A stretch of DNA of 64,000 bases from Pseudomonas putida (GTDB lineage: Bacteria > Pseudomonadota > Gammaproteobacteria > Pseudomonadales > Pseudomonadaceae), in contig NZ_CP066306.1 in NCBI RefSeq assembly GCF_016406145.1, forward strand, positions 3,596,001 to 3,660,000, given 5' to 3'. The notes beneath the pieces were generated by a model that searched no databases, was not told the DNA's origin, and was given only the letters and a program-made list of their open reading frames with translations. Shown here piece by piece: positions 18,037 to 26,751 of the stretch (position 1 is the stretch's first letter; each line of letters opens with the position of its first letter). A program made the position numbers and the translations under genes.

Positions 18037-19164
18037 TCAAGCGCCCTTGTATTGCGACCAGAAGTCGTTCCAGTCCTCCAGGCTCTGCTGCACGGGGAGC
18101 GCGCGATACTGAATACGCCCCTCGCGGATGTCATCCATGACATTGCGCTGGCCCAGTACCATGCCTTGGCGTTTGGCTTCGGCAAGGTCGGTAGTGTTTA
18201 GCAACTCCCAGCCGCGCTTGTTGGGAATCAGCGCCGGGTAAGCCTCCATCTTCGCCGACTTCACCTGGCCTTCAGGAGAGGTGATGTATTGAATGAACTT
18301 CTTCGCAAGTTCCGGGCTGCGGGCTTTCTTGGCGATGCAATACGACTCGGTCCATTGCAGGCCGCCCTCCTCGGGTATCACTGTTTTTACCGGTGCCCCG
18401 GCACGCTGCAAGACCCCGGTAATCCAGTCACCAATGCCACACATCGCGTGGATCTGGCCGTTTTTCAGGGAGGAGAAGGTACTGCCATAATCGAAGAACC
18501 CGGCCACCTGCCCGCGTAGGCTCATGGTTTTCTCCTGGAGCCTCTTCCAGTGCGCCGCGTCGATGTCGTAGGGCAGCCTGTTGCCATTGAGCAAGCTGAT
18601 CTGCCCCAGGTTCGGCAGGTGCCAGTCGAAGTGACCGACCTTGCCCTTGAGGCTGTCGTCCCAGAACACTTGGTAGCTTTTCGCCTTGGACTCCGGCAGC
18701 AGCTGGGTATTGAAGGCGATGCCGAGAAAGCCGAAGCGGACCATGACCGAGTACAATTCATCGCCCTGCCAGTGCCCTGGAAAGTGCTGAAACTCTGGGT
18801 AGAAGTCATCGAAAGGATAATCGGCAGGGTCCAGTCGCTCGATATAGTCGGCGGCGTTGAGTTGTTGCACATACTCGGCATCCGACAGGATCAGGTCGAA
18901 GGTGCCCGGTGGTGACTGCGAAATGAGCCCCAGCATGTTATCGCCGCCGGTGTAGTACTTGGCCCGCACCTTGACCCCATGCTCGCGCTCGAAATCCGCG
19001 ACGATGTCGGGCGCGGCGTGGCCTGCCCACGCCAGTATCACCAGTTCTTTTTCGGCCGCGGCAAAGGTTCTGCTCGGCAGTACCCCGGAAAGCGCCGCGA
19101 CACCGGCCAGAATGCTGCTGCTCTTGATAAAGGTGCGGCGTGAAAGATCGGCGCGATACGTCAT
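18037..19164 (-). CDS. ABC importer periplasmic substrate-binding protein, PotD type, Tat signal
   Basis: A 375-residue extracellular solute-binding protein of the spermidine/putrescine type. The N-terminus has a twin-arginine motif (SRRTFIK) followed by a hydrophobic stretch and an alanine-rich cleavage region, so it is likely exported folded by Tat. The body has LVILAWAGHAAPDIVADFE, FDLILSDAEYV and GHFDWHLPN. I chose the ATG at 19164, with GAGGG upstream, over 19185. It is the first gene of the importer operon and diverges from creatininase across a 315-bp control region. Confidence 0.92.
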   Translation of the reverse strand: MTYRADLSRRTFIKSSSILAGVAALSGVLPSRTFAAAEKELVILAWAGHAAPDIVADFEREHGVKVRAKYYTGGDNMLGLISQSPPGTFDLILSDAEYVQQLNAADYIERLDPADYPFDDFYPEFQHFPGHWQGDELYSVMVRFGFLGIAFNTQLLPESKAKSYQVFWDDSLKGKVGHFDWHLPNLGQISLLNGNRLPYDIDAAHWKRLQEKTMSLRGQVAGFFDYGSTFSSLKNGQIHAMCGIGDWITGVLQRAGAPVKTVIPEEGGLQWTESYCIAKKARSPELAKKFIQYITSPEGQVKSAKMEAYPALIPNKRGWELLNTTDLAEAKRQGMVLGQRNVMDDIREGRIQYRALPVQQSLEDWNDFWSQYKGA

Positions 19165-19479
19165 GGAGATACCCTCGGTAATCAAAAGTGCTTTGGCCCA
19201 GCCGAGCTTTCGCCCCGCTTTCCCAAGGTTTTCACCGCCTGTGTGATTACCGATTGCAGCAGATTGCCACTAGGGCAAGTTGTATTTTTCCGACCTGTAT
19301 TTTGTCAAATTCGCCCCCTCTCAGACCGACCCACCTGAATCGCAGGTCCGTCAGAATTTGTCAAATTCAGGTCGGGAACTGACAAATGAATGTCGTTGTG
19401 ATCTGATCAAATCATTGTAAGTGTTGGCTCGCTGCAAACGGACTACTTCAAAGAATACAAGAACATAGAGAGATAACCG
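19165..19479. promoter_or_regulatory. Divergent control region between importer operon and creatininase
   Basis: 315 bases between divergent genes. Two similar sites lie in opposite orientation. The first is at 19291-19313 (CGACCTGTATTTTGTCAAA and on). The second, at 19354-19376, begins GAATTTGTCAAATTC and ends AGGTCGGG. Both contain TTTGTCAAATTC (19301-19312 and 19357-19368). Between them ACCTG-N5-CAGGT (19333-19347) is a small palindrome. These are good candidates for operators of the GlxA-type regulator encoded at 21919. Promoter hexamers are not clear. Confidence 0.5.
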
Positions 19480-20262
19480 ATGAACGAGAGCGTAGTGGTT
19501 GGCGAACTCACCTGGCCTGAGTACGCACAGAAGGTAGCGTCCGGCAGCACGATTTTCTTGCCGGTGGGCGCCTTGGAGCAGCACGGTCATCACATGTGCA
19601 TGGAAGTGGATGTGCTATTGCCTACCGCCCTGTGCAAGGCGGTAGCACGAGAAGTCGACGGTTTGGTGTTGCCCGCCTTGGCCTACGGCTACAAGTCACA
19701 GCAGAAGTCCGGCGGCGGCAACCACTTCCCCGGCACCACCAGCCTGGATGGCGCAACGCTGACCCATACCATCCAGGACATCATCCGCGAGCTCGCCCGG
19801 CATGGGGCGCGCAAGCTGGTCTTGATGAATGGCCATTATGAAAACTCGATGTTCATCGTCGAAGGCATTGACCTGGCGCTGCGCGAACTGCGCTATGGCG
19901 GTATCACCGACTTCAAGGTGGTGGTTCTGTCCTACTGGGACTTCGTCAATGCGCCGGCGGTCATCGAAGAGCTCTACCCCGAAGGTTTCCTCGGTTGGGA
20001 CATCGAGCACGGTGGCGTTTTCGAAACTTCATTGATGCTGGCCCTGCACCCTGAAAAGGTCGACCTGAGCCGCGCCGTCGACCACCCACCGGCAAAATTC
20101 CCACCTTACGACGTCTTCCCCATCATCCCTGAACGCACCCCCGCCTGCGGAACGCTTTCCTCGCCCAAGGGCGCCAGCCGAGAAAAAGGCGAGTTGACTC
20201 TGCGGGTTTGCGTAGAGGGCATCAGCAGCGCTGTGCGGGAGGCCTTCGACCTGCAGAAATAG
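19480..20262 (+). CDS. Creatininase (creatinine amidohydrolase, EC 3.5.2.10)
   Basis: Interconverts creatinine and creatine in the cytoplasm. The 260-residue protein follows P. putida creatininase closely, including GALEQHGHHMCMEVDVLLPTA, YKSQQKSGGGNHFPGTTSLD, LVLMNGHYENSMF and GWDIEHGGVFETS. Predicted metal ligands are E33, H35, D44, H119 and E121, one lower than the published numbering because of a one-residue difference near the N-terminus. The ribosome site (GAGAG) is weak. It is first in a plus-strand unit with the APC permease and regulator, divergent from the importer. Confidence 0.96.
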   Translation: MNESVVVGELTWPEYAQKVASGSTIFLPVGALEQHGHHMCMEVDVLLPTALCKAVAREVDGLVLPALAYGYKSQQKSGGGNHFPGTTSLDGATLTHTIQDIIRELARHGARKLVLMNGHYENSMFIVEGIDLALRELRYGGITDFKVVVLSYWDFVNAPAVIEELYPEGFLGWDIEHGGVFETSLMLALHPEKVDLSRAVDHPPAKFPPYDVFPIIPERTPACGTLSSPKGASREKGELTLRVCVEGISSAVREAFDLQK

Positions 20263-20335
20263 CACCACCCTCCAGCCCAGAGCACTACCGCCGTACGCAG
20301 TTCACCCTCCTTCAAGAATAAAAAGGGTAATTAGC

Positions 20336-21721
20336 ATGTCCAGCAACTCAACTCTGGCCCCCGGCCTCAAGCAGCGTCACGTCACCATGCTGTCAATCGC
20401 TGGCGCTATCGGCGCCGGCCTGTTCATCGGATCGGGGCATGCCATTGCTGCGGCCGGTCCTGCGGCAATTCTCGCGTACATCATGTCTGGCACGCTGGTC
20501 GTTCTGGTCATGCGCATGCTCGGAGAAATGGCGGTGGCCTCGCCCGATACCGGGTCATTCTCGACCTACGCCGAACGGGCAATGGGACGTACGGCAGGCT
20601 TTACCATCGGTTGGCTGTACTGGTGGTTCTGGGTGCTGGTCATTCCAATCGAAGCCATTGCGGCAGCGGCCATTCTGCATGCCTGGTTCCCCGCGATAGA
20701 AACCTGGGAATTCGCCCTGGCGGTCACCGGTTTGCTGACCTTGACCAACCTGTTCAGTGTGGCGCGCTACGGTGAATTCGAGTTCTGGTTTGCGATGCTC
20801 AAGGTTATCGCGGTGCTGGGGTTCATTGCTCTAGGTGCATTGGCACTGACCGGCGCGTTGCCCGATGTTTCGGTCAGCGGCGTGGTCAACCTGAGCCATG
20901 AGTTTGGGGGTTTCATGCCCAACGGCATGACCGCGGTCATCGGTGCTATGCTCACCACCGTGTTCAGCTTCATGGGTACTGAAATTGTCACCATTGCCGC
21001 CGCCGAGTCGAAAAATCCCTCCAAGCAAATCACCCGTGCCACCAATTCAGTGGTGTGGCGAATGGGGATCTTCTACATCGTCTCGGTGTTCCTAATCATC
21101 TCCATCGTCCCCTGGAACGACCCCATGCTGGTGCAGGTCGGTTCCTATCAACGGGCCCTTGAATTGATGAACATCCCGCACGCCAAAATGATCGTCGATA
21201 TCGTGGTGCTGATTGCCGTCGCCAGTTGCCTCAACTCAGCCATCTACACCGCATCGCGCATGGTCTATTCGCTGAGTAAGCGCGGCGACGGCCCACGCGT
21301 TCTGCAGCGCACCTCAGCGGCGGGCGTGCCAGTGATTGCAGTGCTGGCCAGTACCGCAGTGGGCTTCTTGACCACTGCACTCAATTACTTTGCTCCCGAC
21401 GAGGTGTTTTCCTTCCTGCTGGCAAGTTCGGGGGCGGTAGCGCTTCTGGTCTATCTGGCAATCGCTGTTTCGCAATTGGTTCTGCGTAAGCGGATGGACA
21501 GCCAAGGCACTGCGCTGGACTTCAAGATGTGGATGTTCCCCTGGCTCAGCTACCTGGTCATCTGCTCCATAATCAGCATTCTGACGATGATGCTGGTGAT
21601 GCCAGGGCATCGCATGGAAGTGGTGGCAACCGGCGCGCTGGCGCTGTCCATCGTCTGTATCAGCGCTATTTTCTCGTCTAAAAAAAGCACTTCGGCCACT
21701 GTGGCGAGCAAGCCTGCCTGA
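20336..21721 (+). CDS. APC-family amino-acid permease
   Basis: A 461-residue permease of the amino acid-polyamine-organocation family with about 12 membrane segments. The first carries the unwound-helix motif GAIGAGLFIGSG, and IYTASRMVYSLSKRGDGP is the conserved region of GabP/AnsP/ProY-like members. It lies 73 bp after creatininase and before a terminator. In this context it may bring in creatinine, creatine or sarcosine, giving the island a second uptake route beside the ABC system. The substrate is inferred only. Confidence 0.88.
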   Translation: MSSNSTLAPGLKQRHVTMLSIAGAIGAGLFIGSGHAIAAAGPAAILAYIMSGTLVVLVMRMLGEMAVASPDTGSFSTYAERAMGRTAGFTIGWLYWWFWVLVIPIEAIAAAAILHAWFPAIETWEFALAVTGLLTLTNLFSVARYGEFEFWFAMLKVIAVLGFIALGALALTGALPDVSVSGVVNLSHEFGGFMPNGMTAVIGAMLTTVFSFMGTEIVTIAAAESKNPSKQITRATNSVVWRMGIFYIVSVFLIISIVPWNDPMLVQVGSYQRALELMNIPHAKMIVDIVVLIAVASCLNSAIYTASRMVYSLSKRGDGPRVLQRTSAAGVPVIAVLASTAVGFLTTALNYFAPDEVFSFLLASSGAVALLVYLAIAVSQLVLRKRMDSQGTALDFKMWMFPWLSYLVICSIISILTMMLVMPGHRMEVVATGALALSIVCISAIFSSKKSTSATVASKPA

Positions 21722-21740
21722 CCAGGCCCAGTCGCTACCC

Positions 21741-21774
21741 ACCCTGTGAAGGCATTGCTTTCGCAGGGTTTTTT
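21741..21774 (+). terminator. Intrinsic terminator after the APC permease
   Basis: The stem ACCCTGTGAAGGC is closed by a short loop, the second arm ends in GCAGGGT, and a run of six T follows. It separates the permease from the regulator gene. Confidence 0.85.
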
Positions 21775-21918
21775 GCTTTTCGCTGGGGCGCCTCCCAATG
21801 CTCAGGCACTGCGTGTACTATCACTCGGACAAATGCATCAACCTAAACATAATGAATTGCCGATTCACGGCAAACAGACGCAGAGCACGTCATTTTTTGC
21901 ATTCAAGGAGTCATATTG

Positions 21919-22938
21919 ATGGGTACGTTAAAATCCTCGCCGTTGGCACCGGAATACCCTGTCAATGATGCCCCGCTGCTGAGGGTCGTCGGTTTCCTGA
22001 TCACTCCCAATTTCACCACCATTGGCTTCGCCTCGGCGGTGGAAACCTTGCGCATGGCCAACCTGGCAGCACGCAAAACCATGTTCCAGACCCTGATCAT
22101 TGCAGCCGACATGGAGCCAGTGAGTGCCAGCAACGGCATGCGCATCCTGCCCGACTTCAGTATCAAAGATGCCCCAAAGCTGGACATGCTGTTCGTGGTC
22201 GGGCCAAACCCGATCGTCTCCGATCAGAATACCCGCCCCATCCTCAACTGGCTTCGCAAGCTGGCACATGACCAGGTGCCGTTGGGCGGTATTTGCACGG
22301 GCAGCCATTTGCTAGCGCGCGCCAATCTGCTCACGGGTTATCGGTGCACCATCCACTGGGAAGATATCGAGGCGCTAAAGGAGCGATTTCCCGGCATTAT
22401 CATTTCCAACCAACTGTTCGAGCTTGACCGTGACCGCTTCACGAGCTCCGGCGGCGTGGCCTCCATGGACATGCTCCTACAACTAATTGCCCGAGAACCT
22501 GGCGGACGAGACATTGCCAGTCATGCGGCTGAACTGTTGTTGTGTGATCGAGTACGTGGTTCGCAAGAGCGCCAGCGTGTGCCTTTGCGGCAAAAACTCG
22601 GCACTTCCCAGCCCAAACTCAGTCAGATTGTTACTATCATGGAAGCCAACCTTGAAGACCCTATGACCTTGGAAGAGCTTGCCGAACTGAATGAGATCTC
22701 CGTTCGGCAAATGGAGCGTTTGTTCCACAAGCACCTTCAAAACACACCGAGTCAGTATTACTTGGAGCTTCGCCTGACACGGGCCAGGCAACTACTGCTG
22801 CACAGTGAATCTCAAGTGCGTGATATTGCCCTCGCCTGTGGATTCATTTCGCCAGCGCATTTCTCAAAGTGCTACAGTCGCTTCTTTGGTGTCTCACCAA
22901 TCGGCGAGCGAAAAAAAGTAGCCTCTTCACATCACTGA
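21919..22938 (+). CDS. GlxA-type AraC-family regulator, probable control of the creatinine island
   Basis: A 339-residue regulator. An N-terminal DJ-1/PfpI-like sensor domain begins RVVGFLITPNFTTIGFASAVETLRMANLAA and includes GGICTGSHLLARANLL. A C-terminal AraC DNA-binding domain has two helix-turn-helix units (LEELAELNEISVRQMERLFHK, then VRDIALACGFISPAHFSKCYSRFFG). This class includes GbdR, SouR and CdhR, which respond to betaine, sarcosine and carnitine, so a creatine- or sarcosine-like effector is plausible. The ATG at 21919 has CAAGGAG 8 bases upstream. Confidence 0.9.
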   Translation: MGTLKSSPLAPEYPVNDAPLLRVVGFLITPNFTTIGFASAVETLRMANLAARKTMFQTLIIAADMEPVSASNGMRILPDFSIKDAPKLDMLFVVGPNPIVSDQNTRPILNWLRKLAHDQVPLGGICTGSHLLARANLLTGYRCTIHWEDIEALKERFPGIIISNQLFELDRDRFTSSGGVASMDMLLQLIAREPGGRDIASHAAELLLCDRVRGSQERQRVPLRQKLGTSQPKLSQIVTIMEANLEDPMTLEELAELNEISVRQMERLFHKHLQNTPSQYYLELRLTRARQLLLHSESQVRDIALACGFISPAHFSKCYSRFFGVSPIGERKKVASSHH

Positions 22939-23190
22939 ACAACCCTGTCGTTAGTTTTCTTCGCGCGGTCTAGGGGCCCTCGCCATGCTACACCCCTCAG
23001 CGGACCTGCAATGTGGGGGACATCCAGGATGTGGCGCTCCATGTAGGCGACATCACCATTGTTCTGCCGGAAATCGAGGTCACCCCCGTCCTGCCTTGGG
23101 CTATCACTACGATCTGGCTAGATGTCATGCCATTCAGGGCGAAGCGGACTACGCTTGCCACGCAGGAGCGCATCGATGATGTTCATGTCA
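22939..23190. other. Intergenic stretch between GlxA-type and PucR-type genes
   Basis: 252 bases between convergent genes. One minus-strand frame contains RGKRSPLRPEWHDI and NNGDVAYMERHILDVPHIAGPL, which looks like a coding fragment but belongs to no family I recognise. It is probably a gene scrap. Confidence 0.35.
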
Positions 23191-24408
23191 TTATTCCTTA
23201 CCTCGGGCTACAGACATGTGCCATACCATAATAGCGATCGAAGCATTCATACGAAAAAGTGGATCATCCAAGGATTTCCCACTCCTTTGTTCGATGCGCT
23301 GGATACGTTGATTAATAGTGTTGCGGTGAAGTCCCAGGCGCTGGGCAGCCTTGATCCCGTTGCCGTTTTCCTTGAGCAAAGCCTCGAGGGTATGTACAAG
23401 TACATTAGGGTGTTTACGACCGGGCACGAACAGCGGGCCGAGTGTCATTTCGACGAAGTCATCGATTAGCGTGTGGTCGACTATCCCCTGCAGCAAACCC
23501 AACACGCCCAACTTGTTGAAATCGCAGTAACCGCTCTCCGGGCGCAGGTTCTGCGCCACATTCAGCGCCTGACGCGCTTCGTTGAGCAGTCGGCAGTAAT
23601 GTCCGCAGTCTTCAGCCAGGCTCGACAGACCCATGTACACCTCCAACTCCCCTGCCACTCCGATCAGTTGCCGACGCAACGTGGTCAAGGCTGCCGGCAG
23701 GTCATCGGCATCCACTAGCAGCAGCACGAAGAGGTCGCCCTGCATATCTACCGTCACCGTTCCTGGGCGGCTGCGGCTCCAGGCTTCAAGTTGGTCTTCC
23801 AAGACCTGCCGAGTGGCTTGCCACAACTGCTCGCCCTGAGCCAGGCCTTGGCGCTCAAACAGCGTCTCGATACCAAACAAACGCAGCGCTACCAGTCGCC
23901 GTGGGATATCAAGCGTCAGTTGCAAATGCGCAGCCCGCTGTCGTGCAATGGCCAAGCTCGAGTAATCTCCGGTCAGCAACTGGCCGAGAATGTGGTTGCG
24001 CGAGCGTCGTACTTGAGTCATATGCATCAGGGCCCTATCGATCAGGTGGGTCACAAATACCAACCTCAGCGATGAGGGTTGCTCGATCAGCGGTAAGCCC
24101 AACTGTTCAGCACGAGCGATTACCGAGGACGAAATGCACTGGGGAAACGAGCCGCCAGTAAGAACCACTACCCCGGCAATGCCCAACACAGCACCAACCT
24201 CGACCAAAGTGAGCAGCTTGGGTTCGTCACATAGGTAATTGATTTCCGAGATAAATACCAGTTCGCCGCCCATTTTACACGCGGTAATACCCTCATTTCC
24301 CGCCACGTATGACCAGCATACTCGTCGTTGCAAGTAACGCTCGCCTGCGCGGACCCTCATGCCCTCCAAGCCGGGCAGGTGCAGGACTTCATTAAGGGTC
24401 AAGCTCAA
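23191..24408 (-). CDS. PucR-family transcriptional regulator
   Basis: A 405-residue regulator. The N-terminal PucR domain opens LTLNEVLHLPGLEGMRVRAGE, the middle is a GGDEF-like fold, and the C-terminal PucR helix-turn-helix reads LVHTLEALLKENGNGIKAAQRLGLHRNTINQRIQRIE in pieces. Family members control purine, GABA or aromatic catabolism. The start appears to be TTG at 24408, judged by the family's usual N-terminus; the ribosome site is poor. No intact enzyme gene lies next to it, so its target is unclear. Confidence 0.88.
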   Translation of the reverse strand: MSLTLNEVLHLPGLEGMRVRAGERYLQRRVCWSYVAGNEGITACKMGGELVFISEINYLCDEPKLLTLVEVGAVLGIAGVVVLTGGSFPQCISSSVIARAEQLGLPLIEQPSSLRLVFVTHLIDRALMHMTQVRRSRNHILGQLLTGDYSSLAIARQRAAHLQLTLDIPRRLVALRLFGIETLFERQGLAQGEQLWQATRQVLEDQLEAWSRSRPGTVTVDMQGDLFVLLLVDADDLPAALTTLRRQLIGVAGELEVYMGLSSLAEDCGHYCRLLNEARQALNVAQNLRPESGYCDFNKLGVLGLLQGIVDHTLIDDFVEMTLGPLFVPGRKHPNVLVHTLEALLKENGNGIKAAQRLGLHRNTINQRIQRIEQRSGKSLDDPLFRMNASIAIMVWHMSVARGKE

Positions 24409-24826
24409 GGCTCTACACCCGTCAGGCTCTGCATCTGGTGCCCTCTGACTGGCTCGCGCATGAAAAAATCGGACTGTACCACGGCGTCAATGCTCGCCGA
24501 AGACATTAACTTTAGAAATAGAAGGGACATATCAGTAATGCTCCTATGCCATGACCGATACCGCTTGCGGTTGAGTCTCAGCAAGCATACCGAAGAAAGT
24601 GCCAGGGACTTGTAATGATGCTACCTGAAATCGATCATTTTCACTCACTCAACAAGGACATGACCGCGGTCAACAGGCCCAAGTATCGAAATGCCCTCCC
24701 GTAAATTCCAACGATGGGATATTGTATGACTCTCCACTCTACCCATTATCTTTATGCGCTACCCCATGCCATCCGACTGGTGGCAGCCAACTATCGAGCT
24801 AATGTCTTTCCCTCTCAGCTACTTCT
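24409..24826. other. Non-coding stretch upstream of PucR gene
   Basis: 418 bases with only short unconvincing frames, for example a 29-codon frame from 24614 that opens MMLPEIDHFHSLNKD. No family, hairpin or repeat was recognised. It should contain the PucR-gene promoter. Confidence 0.4.
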
Positions 24827-25216
24827 CTATCTGGACAAGTCGAGCAAGCCCCCTTCTTCTTGGGACAGTCTCGCCAACTGTTTTTGGATGGTCTTCTTCT
24901 GCGTCTGATCGATTTTATCATGACTGGCTTCCTTGCGGAGAAGCACGCCGAATGCATCGAAGGCCAGCTTGACCAACTCGCATTCGGTGACCAAGCAAGT
25001 ATCTCTACTCAACTGAAATCCTTGATACCCCCGGCCAATGATGACTGGGGAAACGCACGCCTCGCGCTGGCTTGGGTTGAGCTGTTTGCCGCGATTGCCA
25101 TGAACGAGAGCATTAGTCGGGTTGCTACCCGACGTGCCGCGATTATTGTTCAGTGCATCCGATCTGTGGTTCTGCGAATGGCGCTGCTGGCTGATGAAGT
25201 TGGGTTGCTTGGACAT
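24827..25216 (-). CDS. Small hydrophilic hypothetical protein
   Basis: 129 residues with AGGAG 7 bases before the ATG. The N-terminal 50 residues (NFISQQRHSQNHRSDALNNN, then RGTSG, ending NRGKQLNPSQR) resemble a class of very polar Pseudomonas proteins that end near this point at about 55 residues. The remaining 80 residues, with SRDTCLVTECELVKLAFDAF and a lysine/glutamine-rich tail, may be a read-through extension after loss of the old stop. No function can be given. Confidence 0.5.
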   Translation of the reverse strand: MSKQPNFISQQRHSQNHRSDALNNNRGTSGSNPTNALVHGNRGKQLNPSQREACVSPVIIGRGYQGFQLSRDTCLVTECELVKLAFDAFGVLLRKEASHDKIDQTQKKTIQKQLARLSQEEGGLLDLSR

Positions 25217-25330
25217 GATTGTCTCCTGCCGGGTGGTAAGGAAGTCGCATACTAGCCATCCGGCTTAACGCGGTATCTAGGCTTTTTGGAGACGAACTTT
25301 GAGAAGCTCAGCAGCAACAAAGGCATAGGT

Positions 25331-26510
25331 CTATGGTCGAAAGCGCTTAACCAAGTAATCAAGCTCATGGCCAAGGCGTGCTAATTCGATACTTGAGGCG
25401 GCGGTCTCATCGCTAGCACTGGCGGTTTGTTCAGAGATCTCACGCACGCTAAGCACATCACGGTTGATGTCTTCAGCCACAGTGCCTTGTTGCTCGGCAG
25501 CGATTTGCTGATTCATCGCTTGGGTTGACGACACCGAGCGGGTGAAACTTTCCAGTGAGCAGGCGGCCCGGCGGGCCAGCTCGACAGTGATATTGGTCAG
25601 GTCGTGACTACTTTCCATCACCTTCGCGACGTGCTCGGTCCCACTTTTCAGACCAACAATCAACTCCTCGATTTCCTCGGTGGACTGCTGGGTGCGCTGG
25701 GCCAGGCTGCGTACCTCATCAGCCACCACGGCAAAGCCGCGCCCGCCCTCACCGGCCCGCGCAGCCTCAATAGCAGCATTGAGCGCCAGCAGGTCGGTCT
25801 GCTGGGCGACTGATTTGATCACATCGAGAACACTGCCAATCTTGTTACTTTCCTGCTTCAGCTGGCTCATGGCCTGAGTAGACCCTCCTACCCCGAGCGC
25901 TAGGCGTTCGATTTGGGCGATGGCTTCGCCAACGACTTTGTCGCTTTTGCGAGCCTGTTGGTCGGCGACGACGGCGGCTTTGGATGCTTCCACAGCATTC
26001 CGTGTGACTTCCAGTACAGTGGCGGTCATTTCGTTCATGGCGGTGGTCACCTGGTCGGTCTCGATCTTCTGACTGTTGGCTCCGACACTAGTCTTCTCGG
26101 TGACCGCCGACAGCTCTTCGGCGGCGCTGGCGATTTGGATGACGCTAGCGCCGATACCGCCAATCAGTTCGCGTAGGCTGGTGGTCATCTATTGCAGGCT
26201 GATTTGCAATTGCCCCAACTCATCGTGGCGATTGACCAGCACATCCTGACTCAAATCGCCGGAGGCAATGCGATTGCATCCTTGAGGGCATGCCGCAACG
26301 GTGTAGTGATTTGCCGAGTGATGGTCCAGGCCGTCACTGCGCCGAGTAGTAACGCCACCGCAGTGATACTAGCAAGTAGGGTTGGGCAAAAGACGAATCC
26401 GCATCACGCTTAGCGAATTGCGACGTTATCAATTGCTGGGTGGCCTCGAGCAGGATATCGCCTTGCCTTCCCATTTTGGCAAACACAGGAGTCAGATCGA
26501 CTCCCGTTTG
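25331..26510 (-). pseudogene. Methyl-accepting chemotaxis receptor with amber stop and frameshift
   Basis: The signalling tip is intact in the frame 26188-25331, including [39 protein letters not shown] in pieces. Just upstream, the HAMP region reads GQLQISLQ, a TAG stop at about 26189, then MTTSLREL, so a glutamine codon became amber. A frameshift near 26270 breaks NRIASGDLSQDVLV away from TITRQITTPLR, the end of the second membrane segment. The sensor domain is cut off near 26510. A 285-residue product from 26188 would be a soluble, sensorless fragment. Confidence 0.85.
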
Positions 26511-26562
26511 TTCTTAAAGCCCCGCCATGCCTGACCTGGCGGTTTTATCCGAAGGAAATCAA

Positions 26563-26740
26563 ATGAACCCTCCACAACTGCTGGTTGCCAGCGCACTGCT
26601 CCTGCACGCCCCCTGACGATGGCCGAGAGCGATGCCGCTCAAAGCAAGGCCCTTTTCGCCACGCAATGCGGTTTCTGCCACAGTACTGAACAGGGCAAGA
26701 ACCTGATTGGCTCCCGGGCCTGGGCACCTGCTGTCAATCC
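26563..26740 (+). pseudogene. Class I cytochrome c fragment
   Basis: After a plausible ribosome site (AAGGA) the frame opens MNPPQLLVASALLL, a signal peptide, then stops. A shifted frame carries MAESDAAQSKALFATQCGFCHSTEQGKN with a haem-binding CGFCH. The rest of the domain, with the axial methionine, is absent. The tail runs into the 3' end of the convergent BCCT gene. Confidence 0.65.
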
Positions 26741-26751
26741 GCATCGACGTA

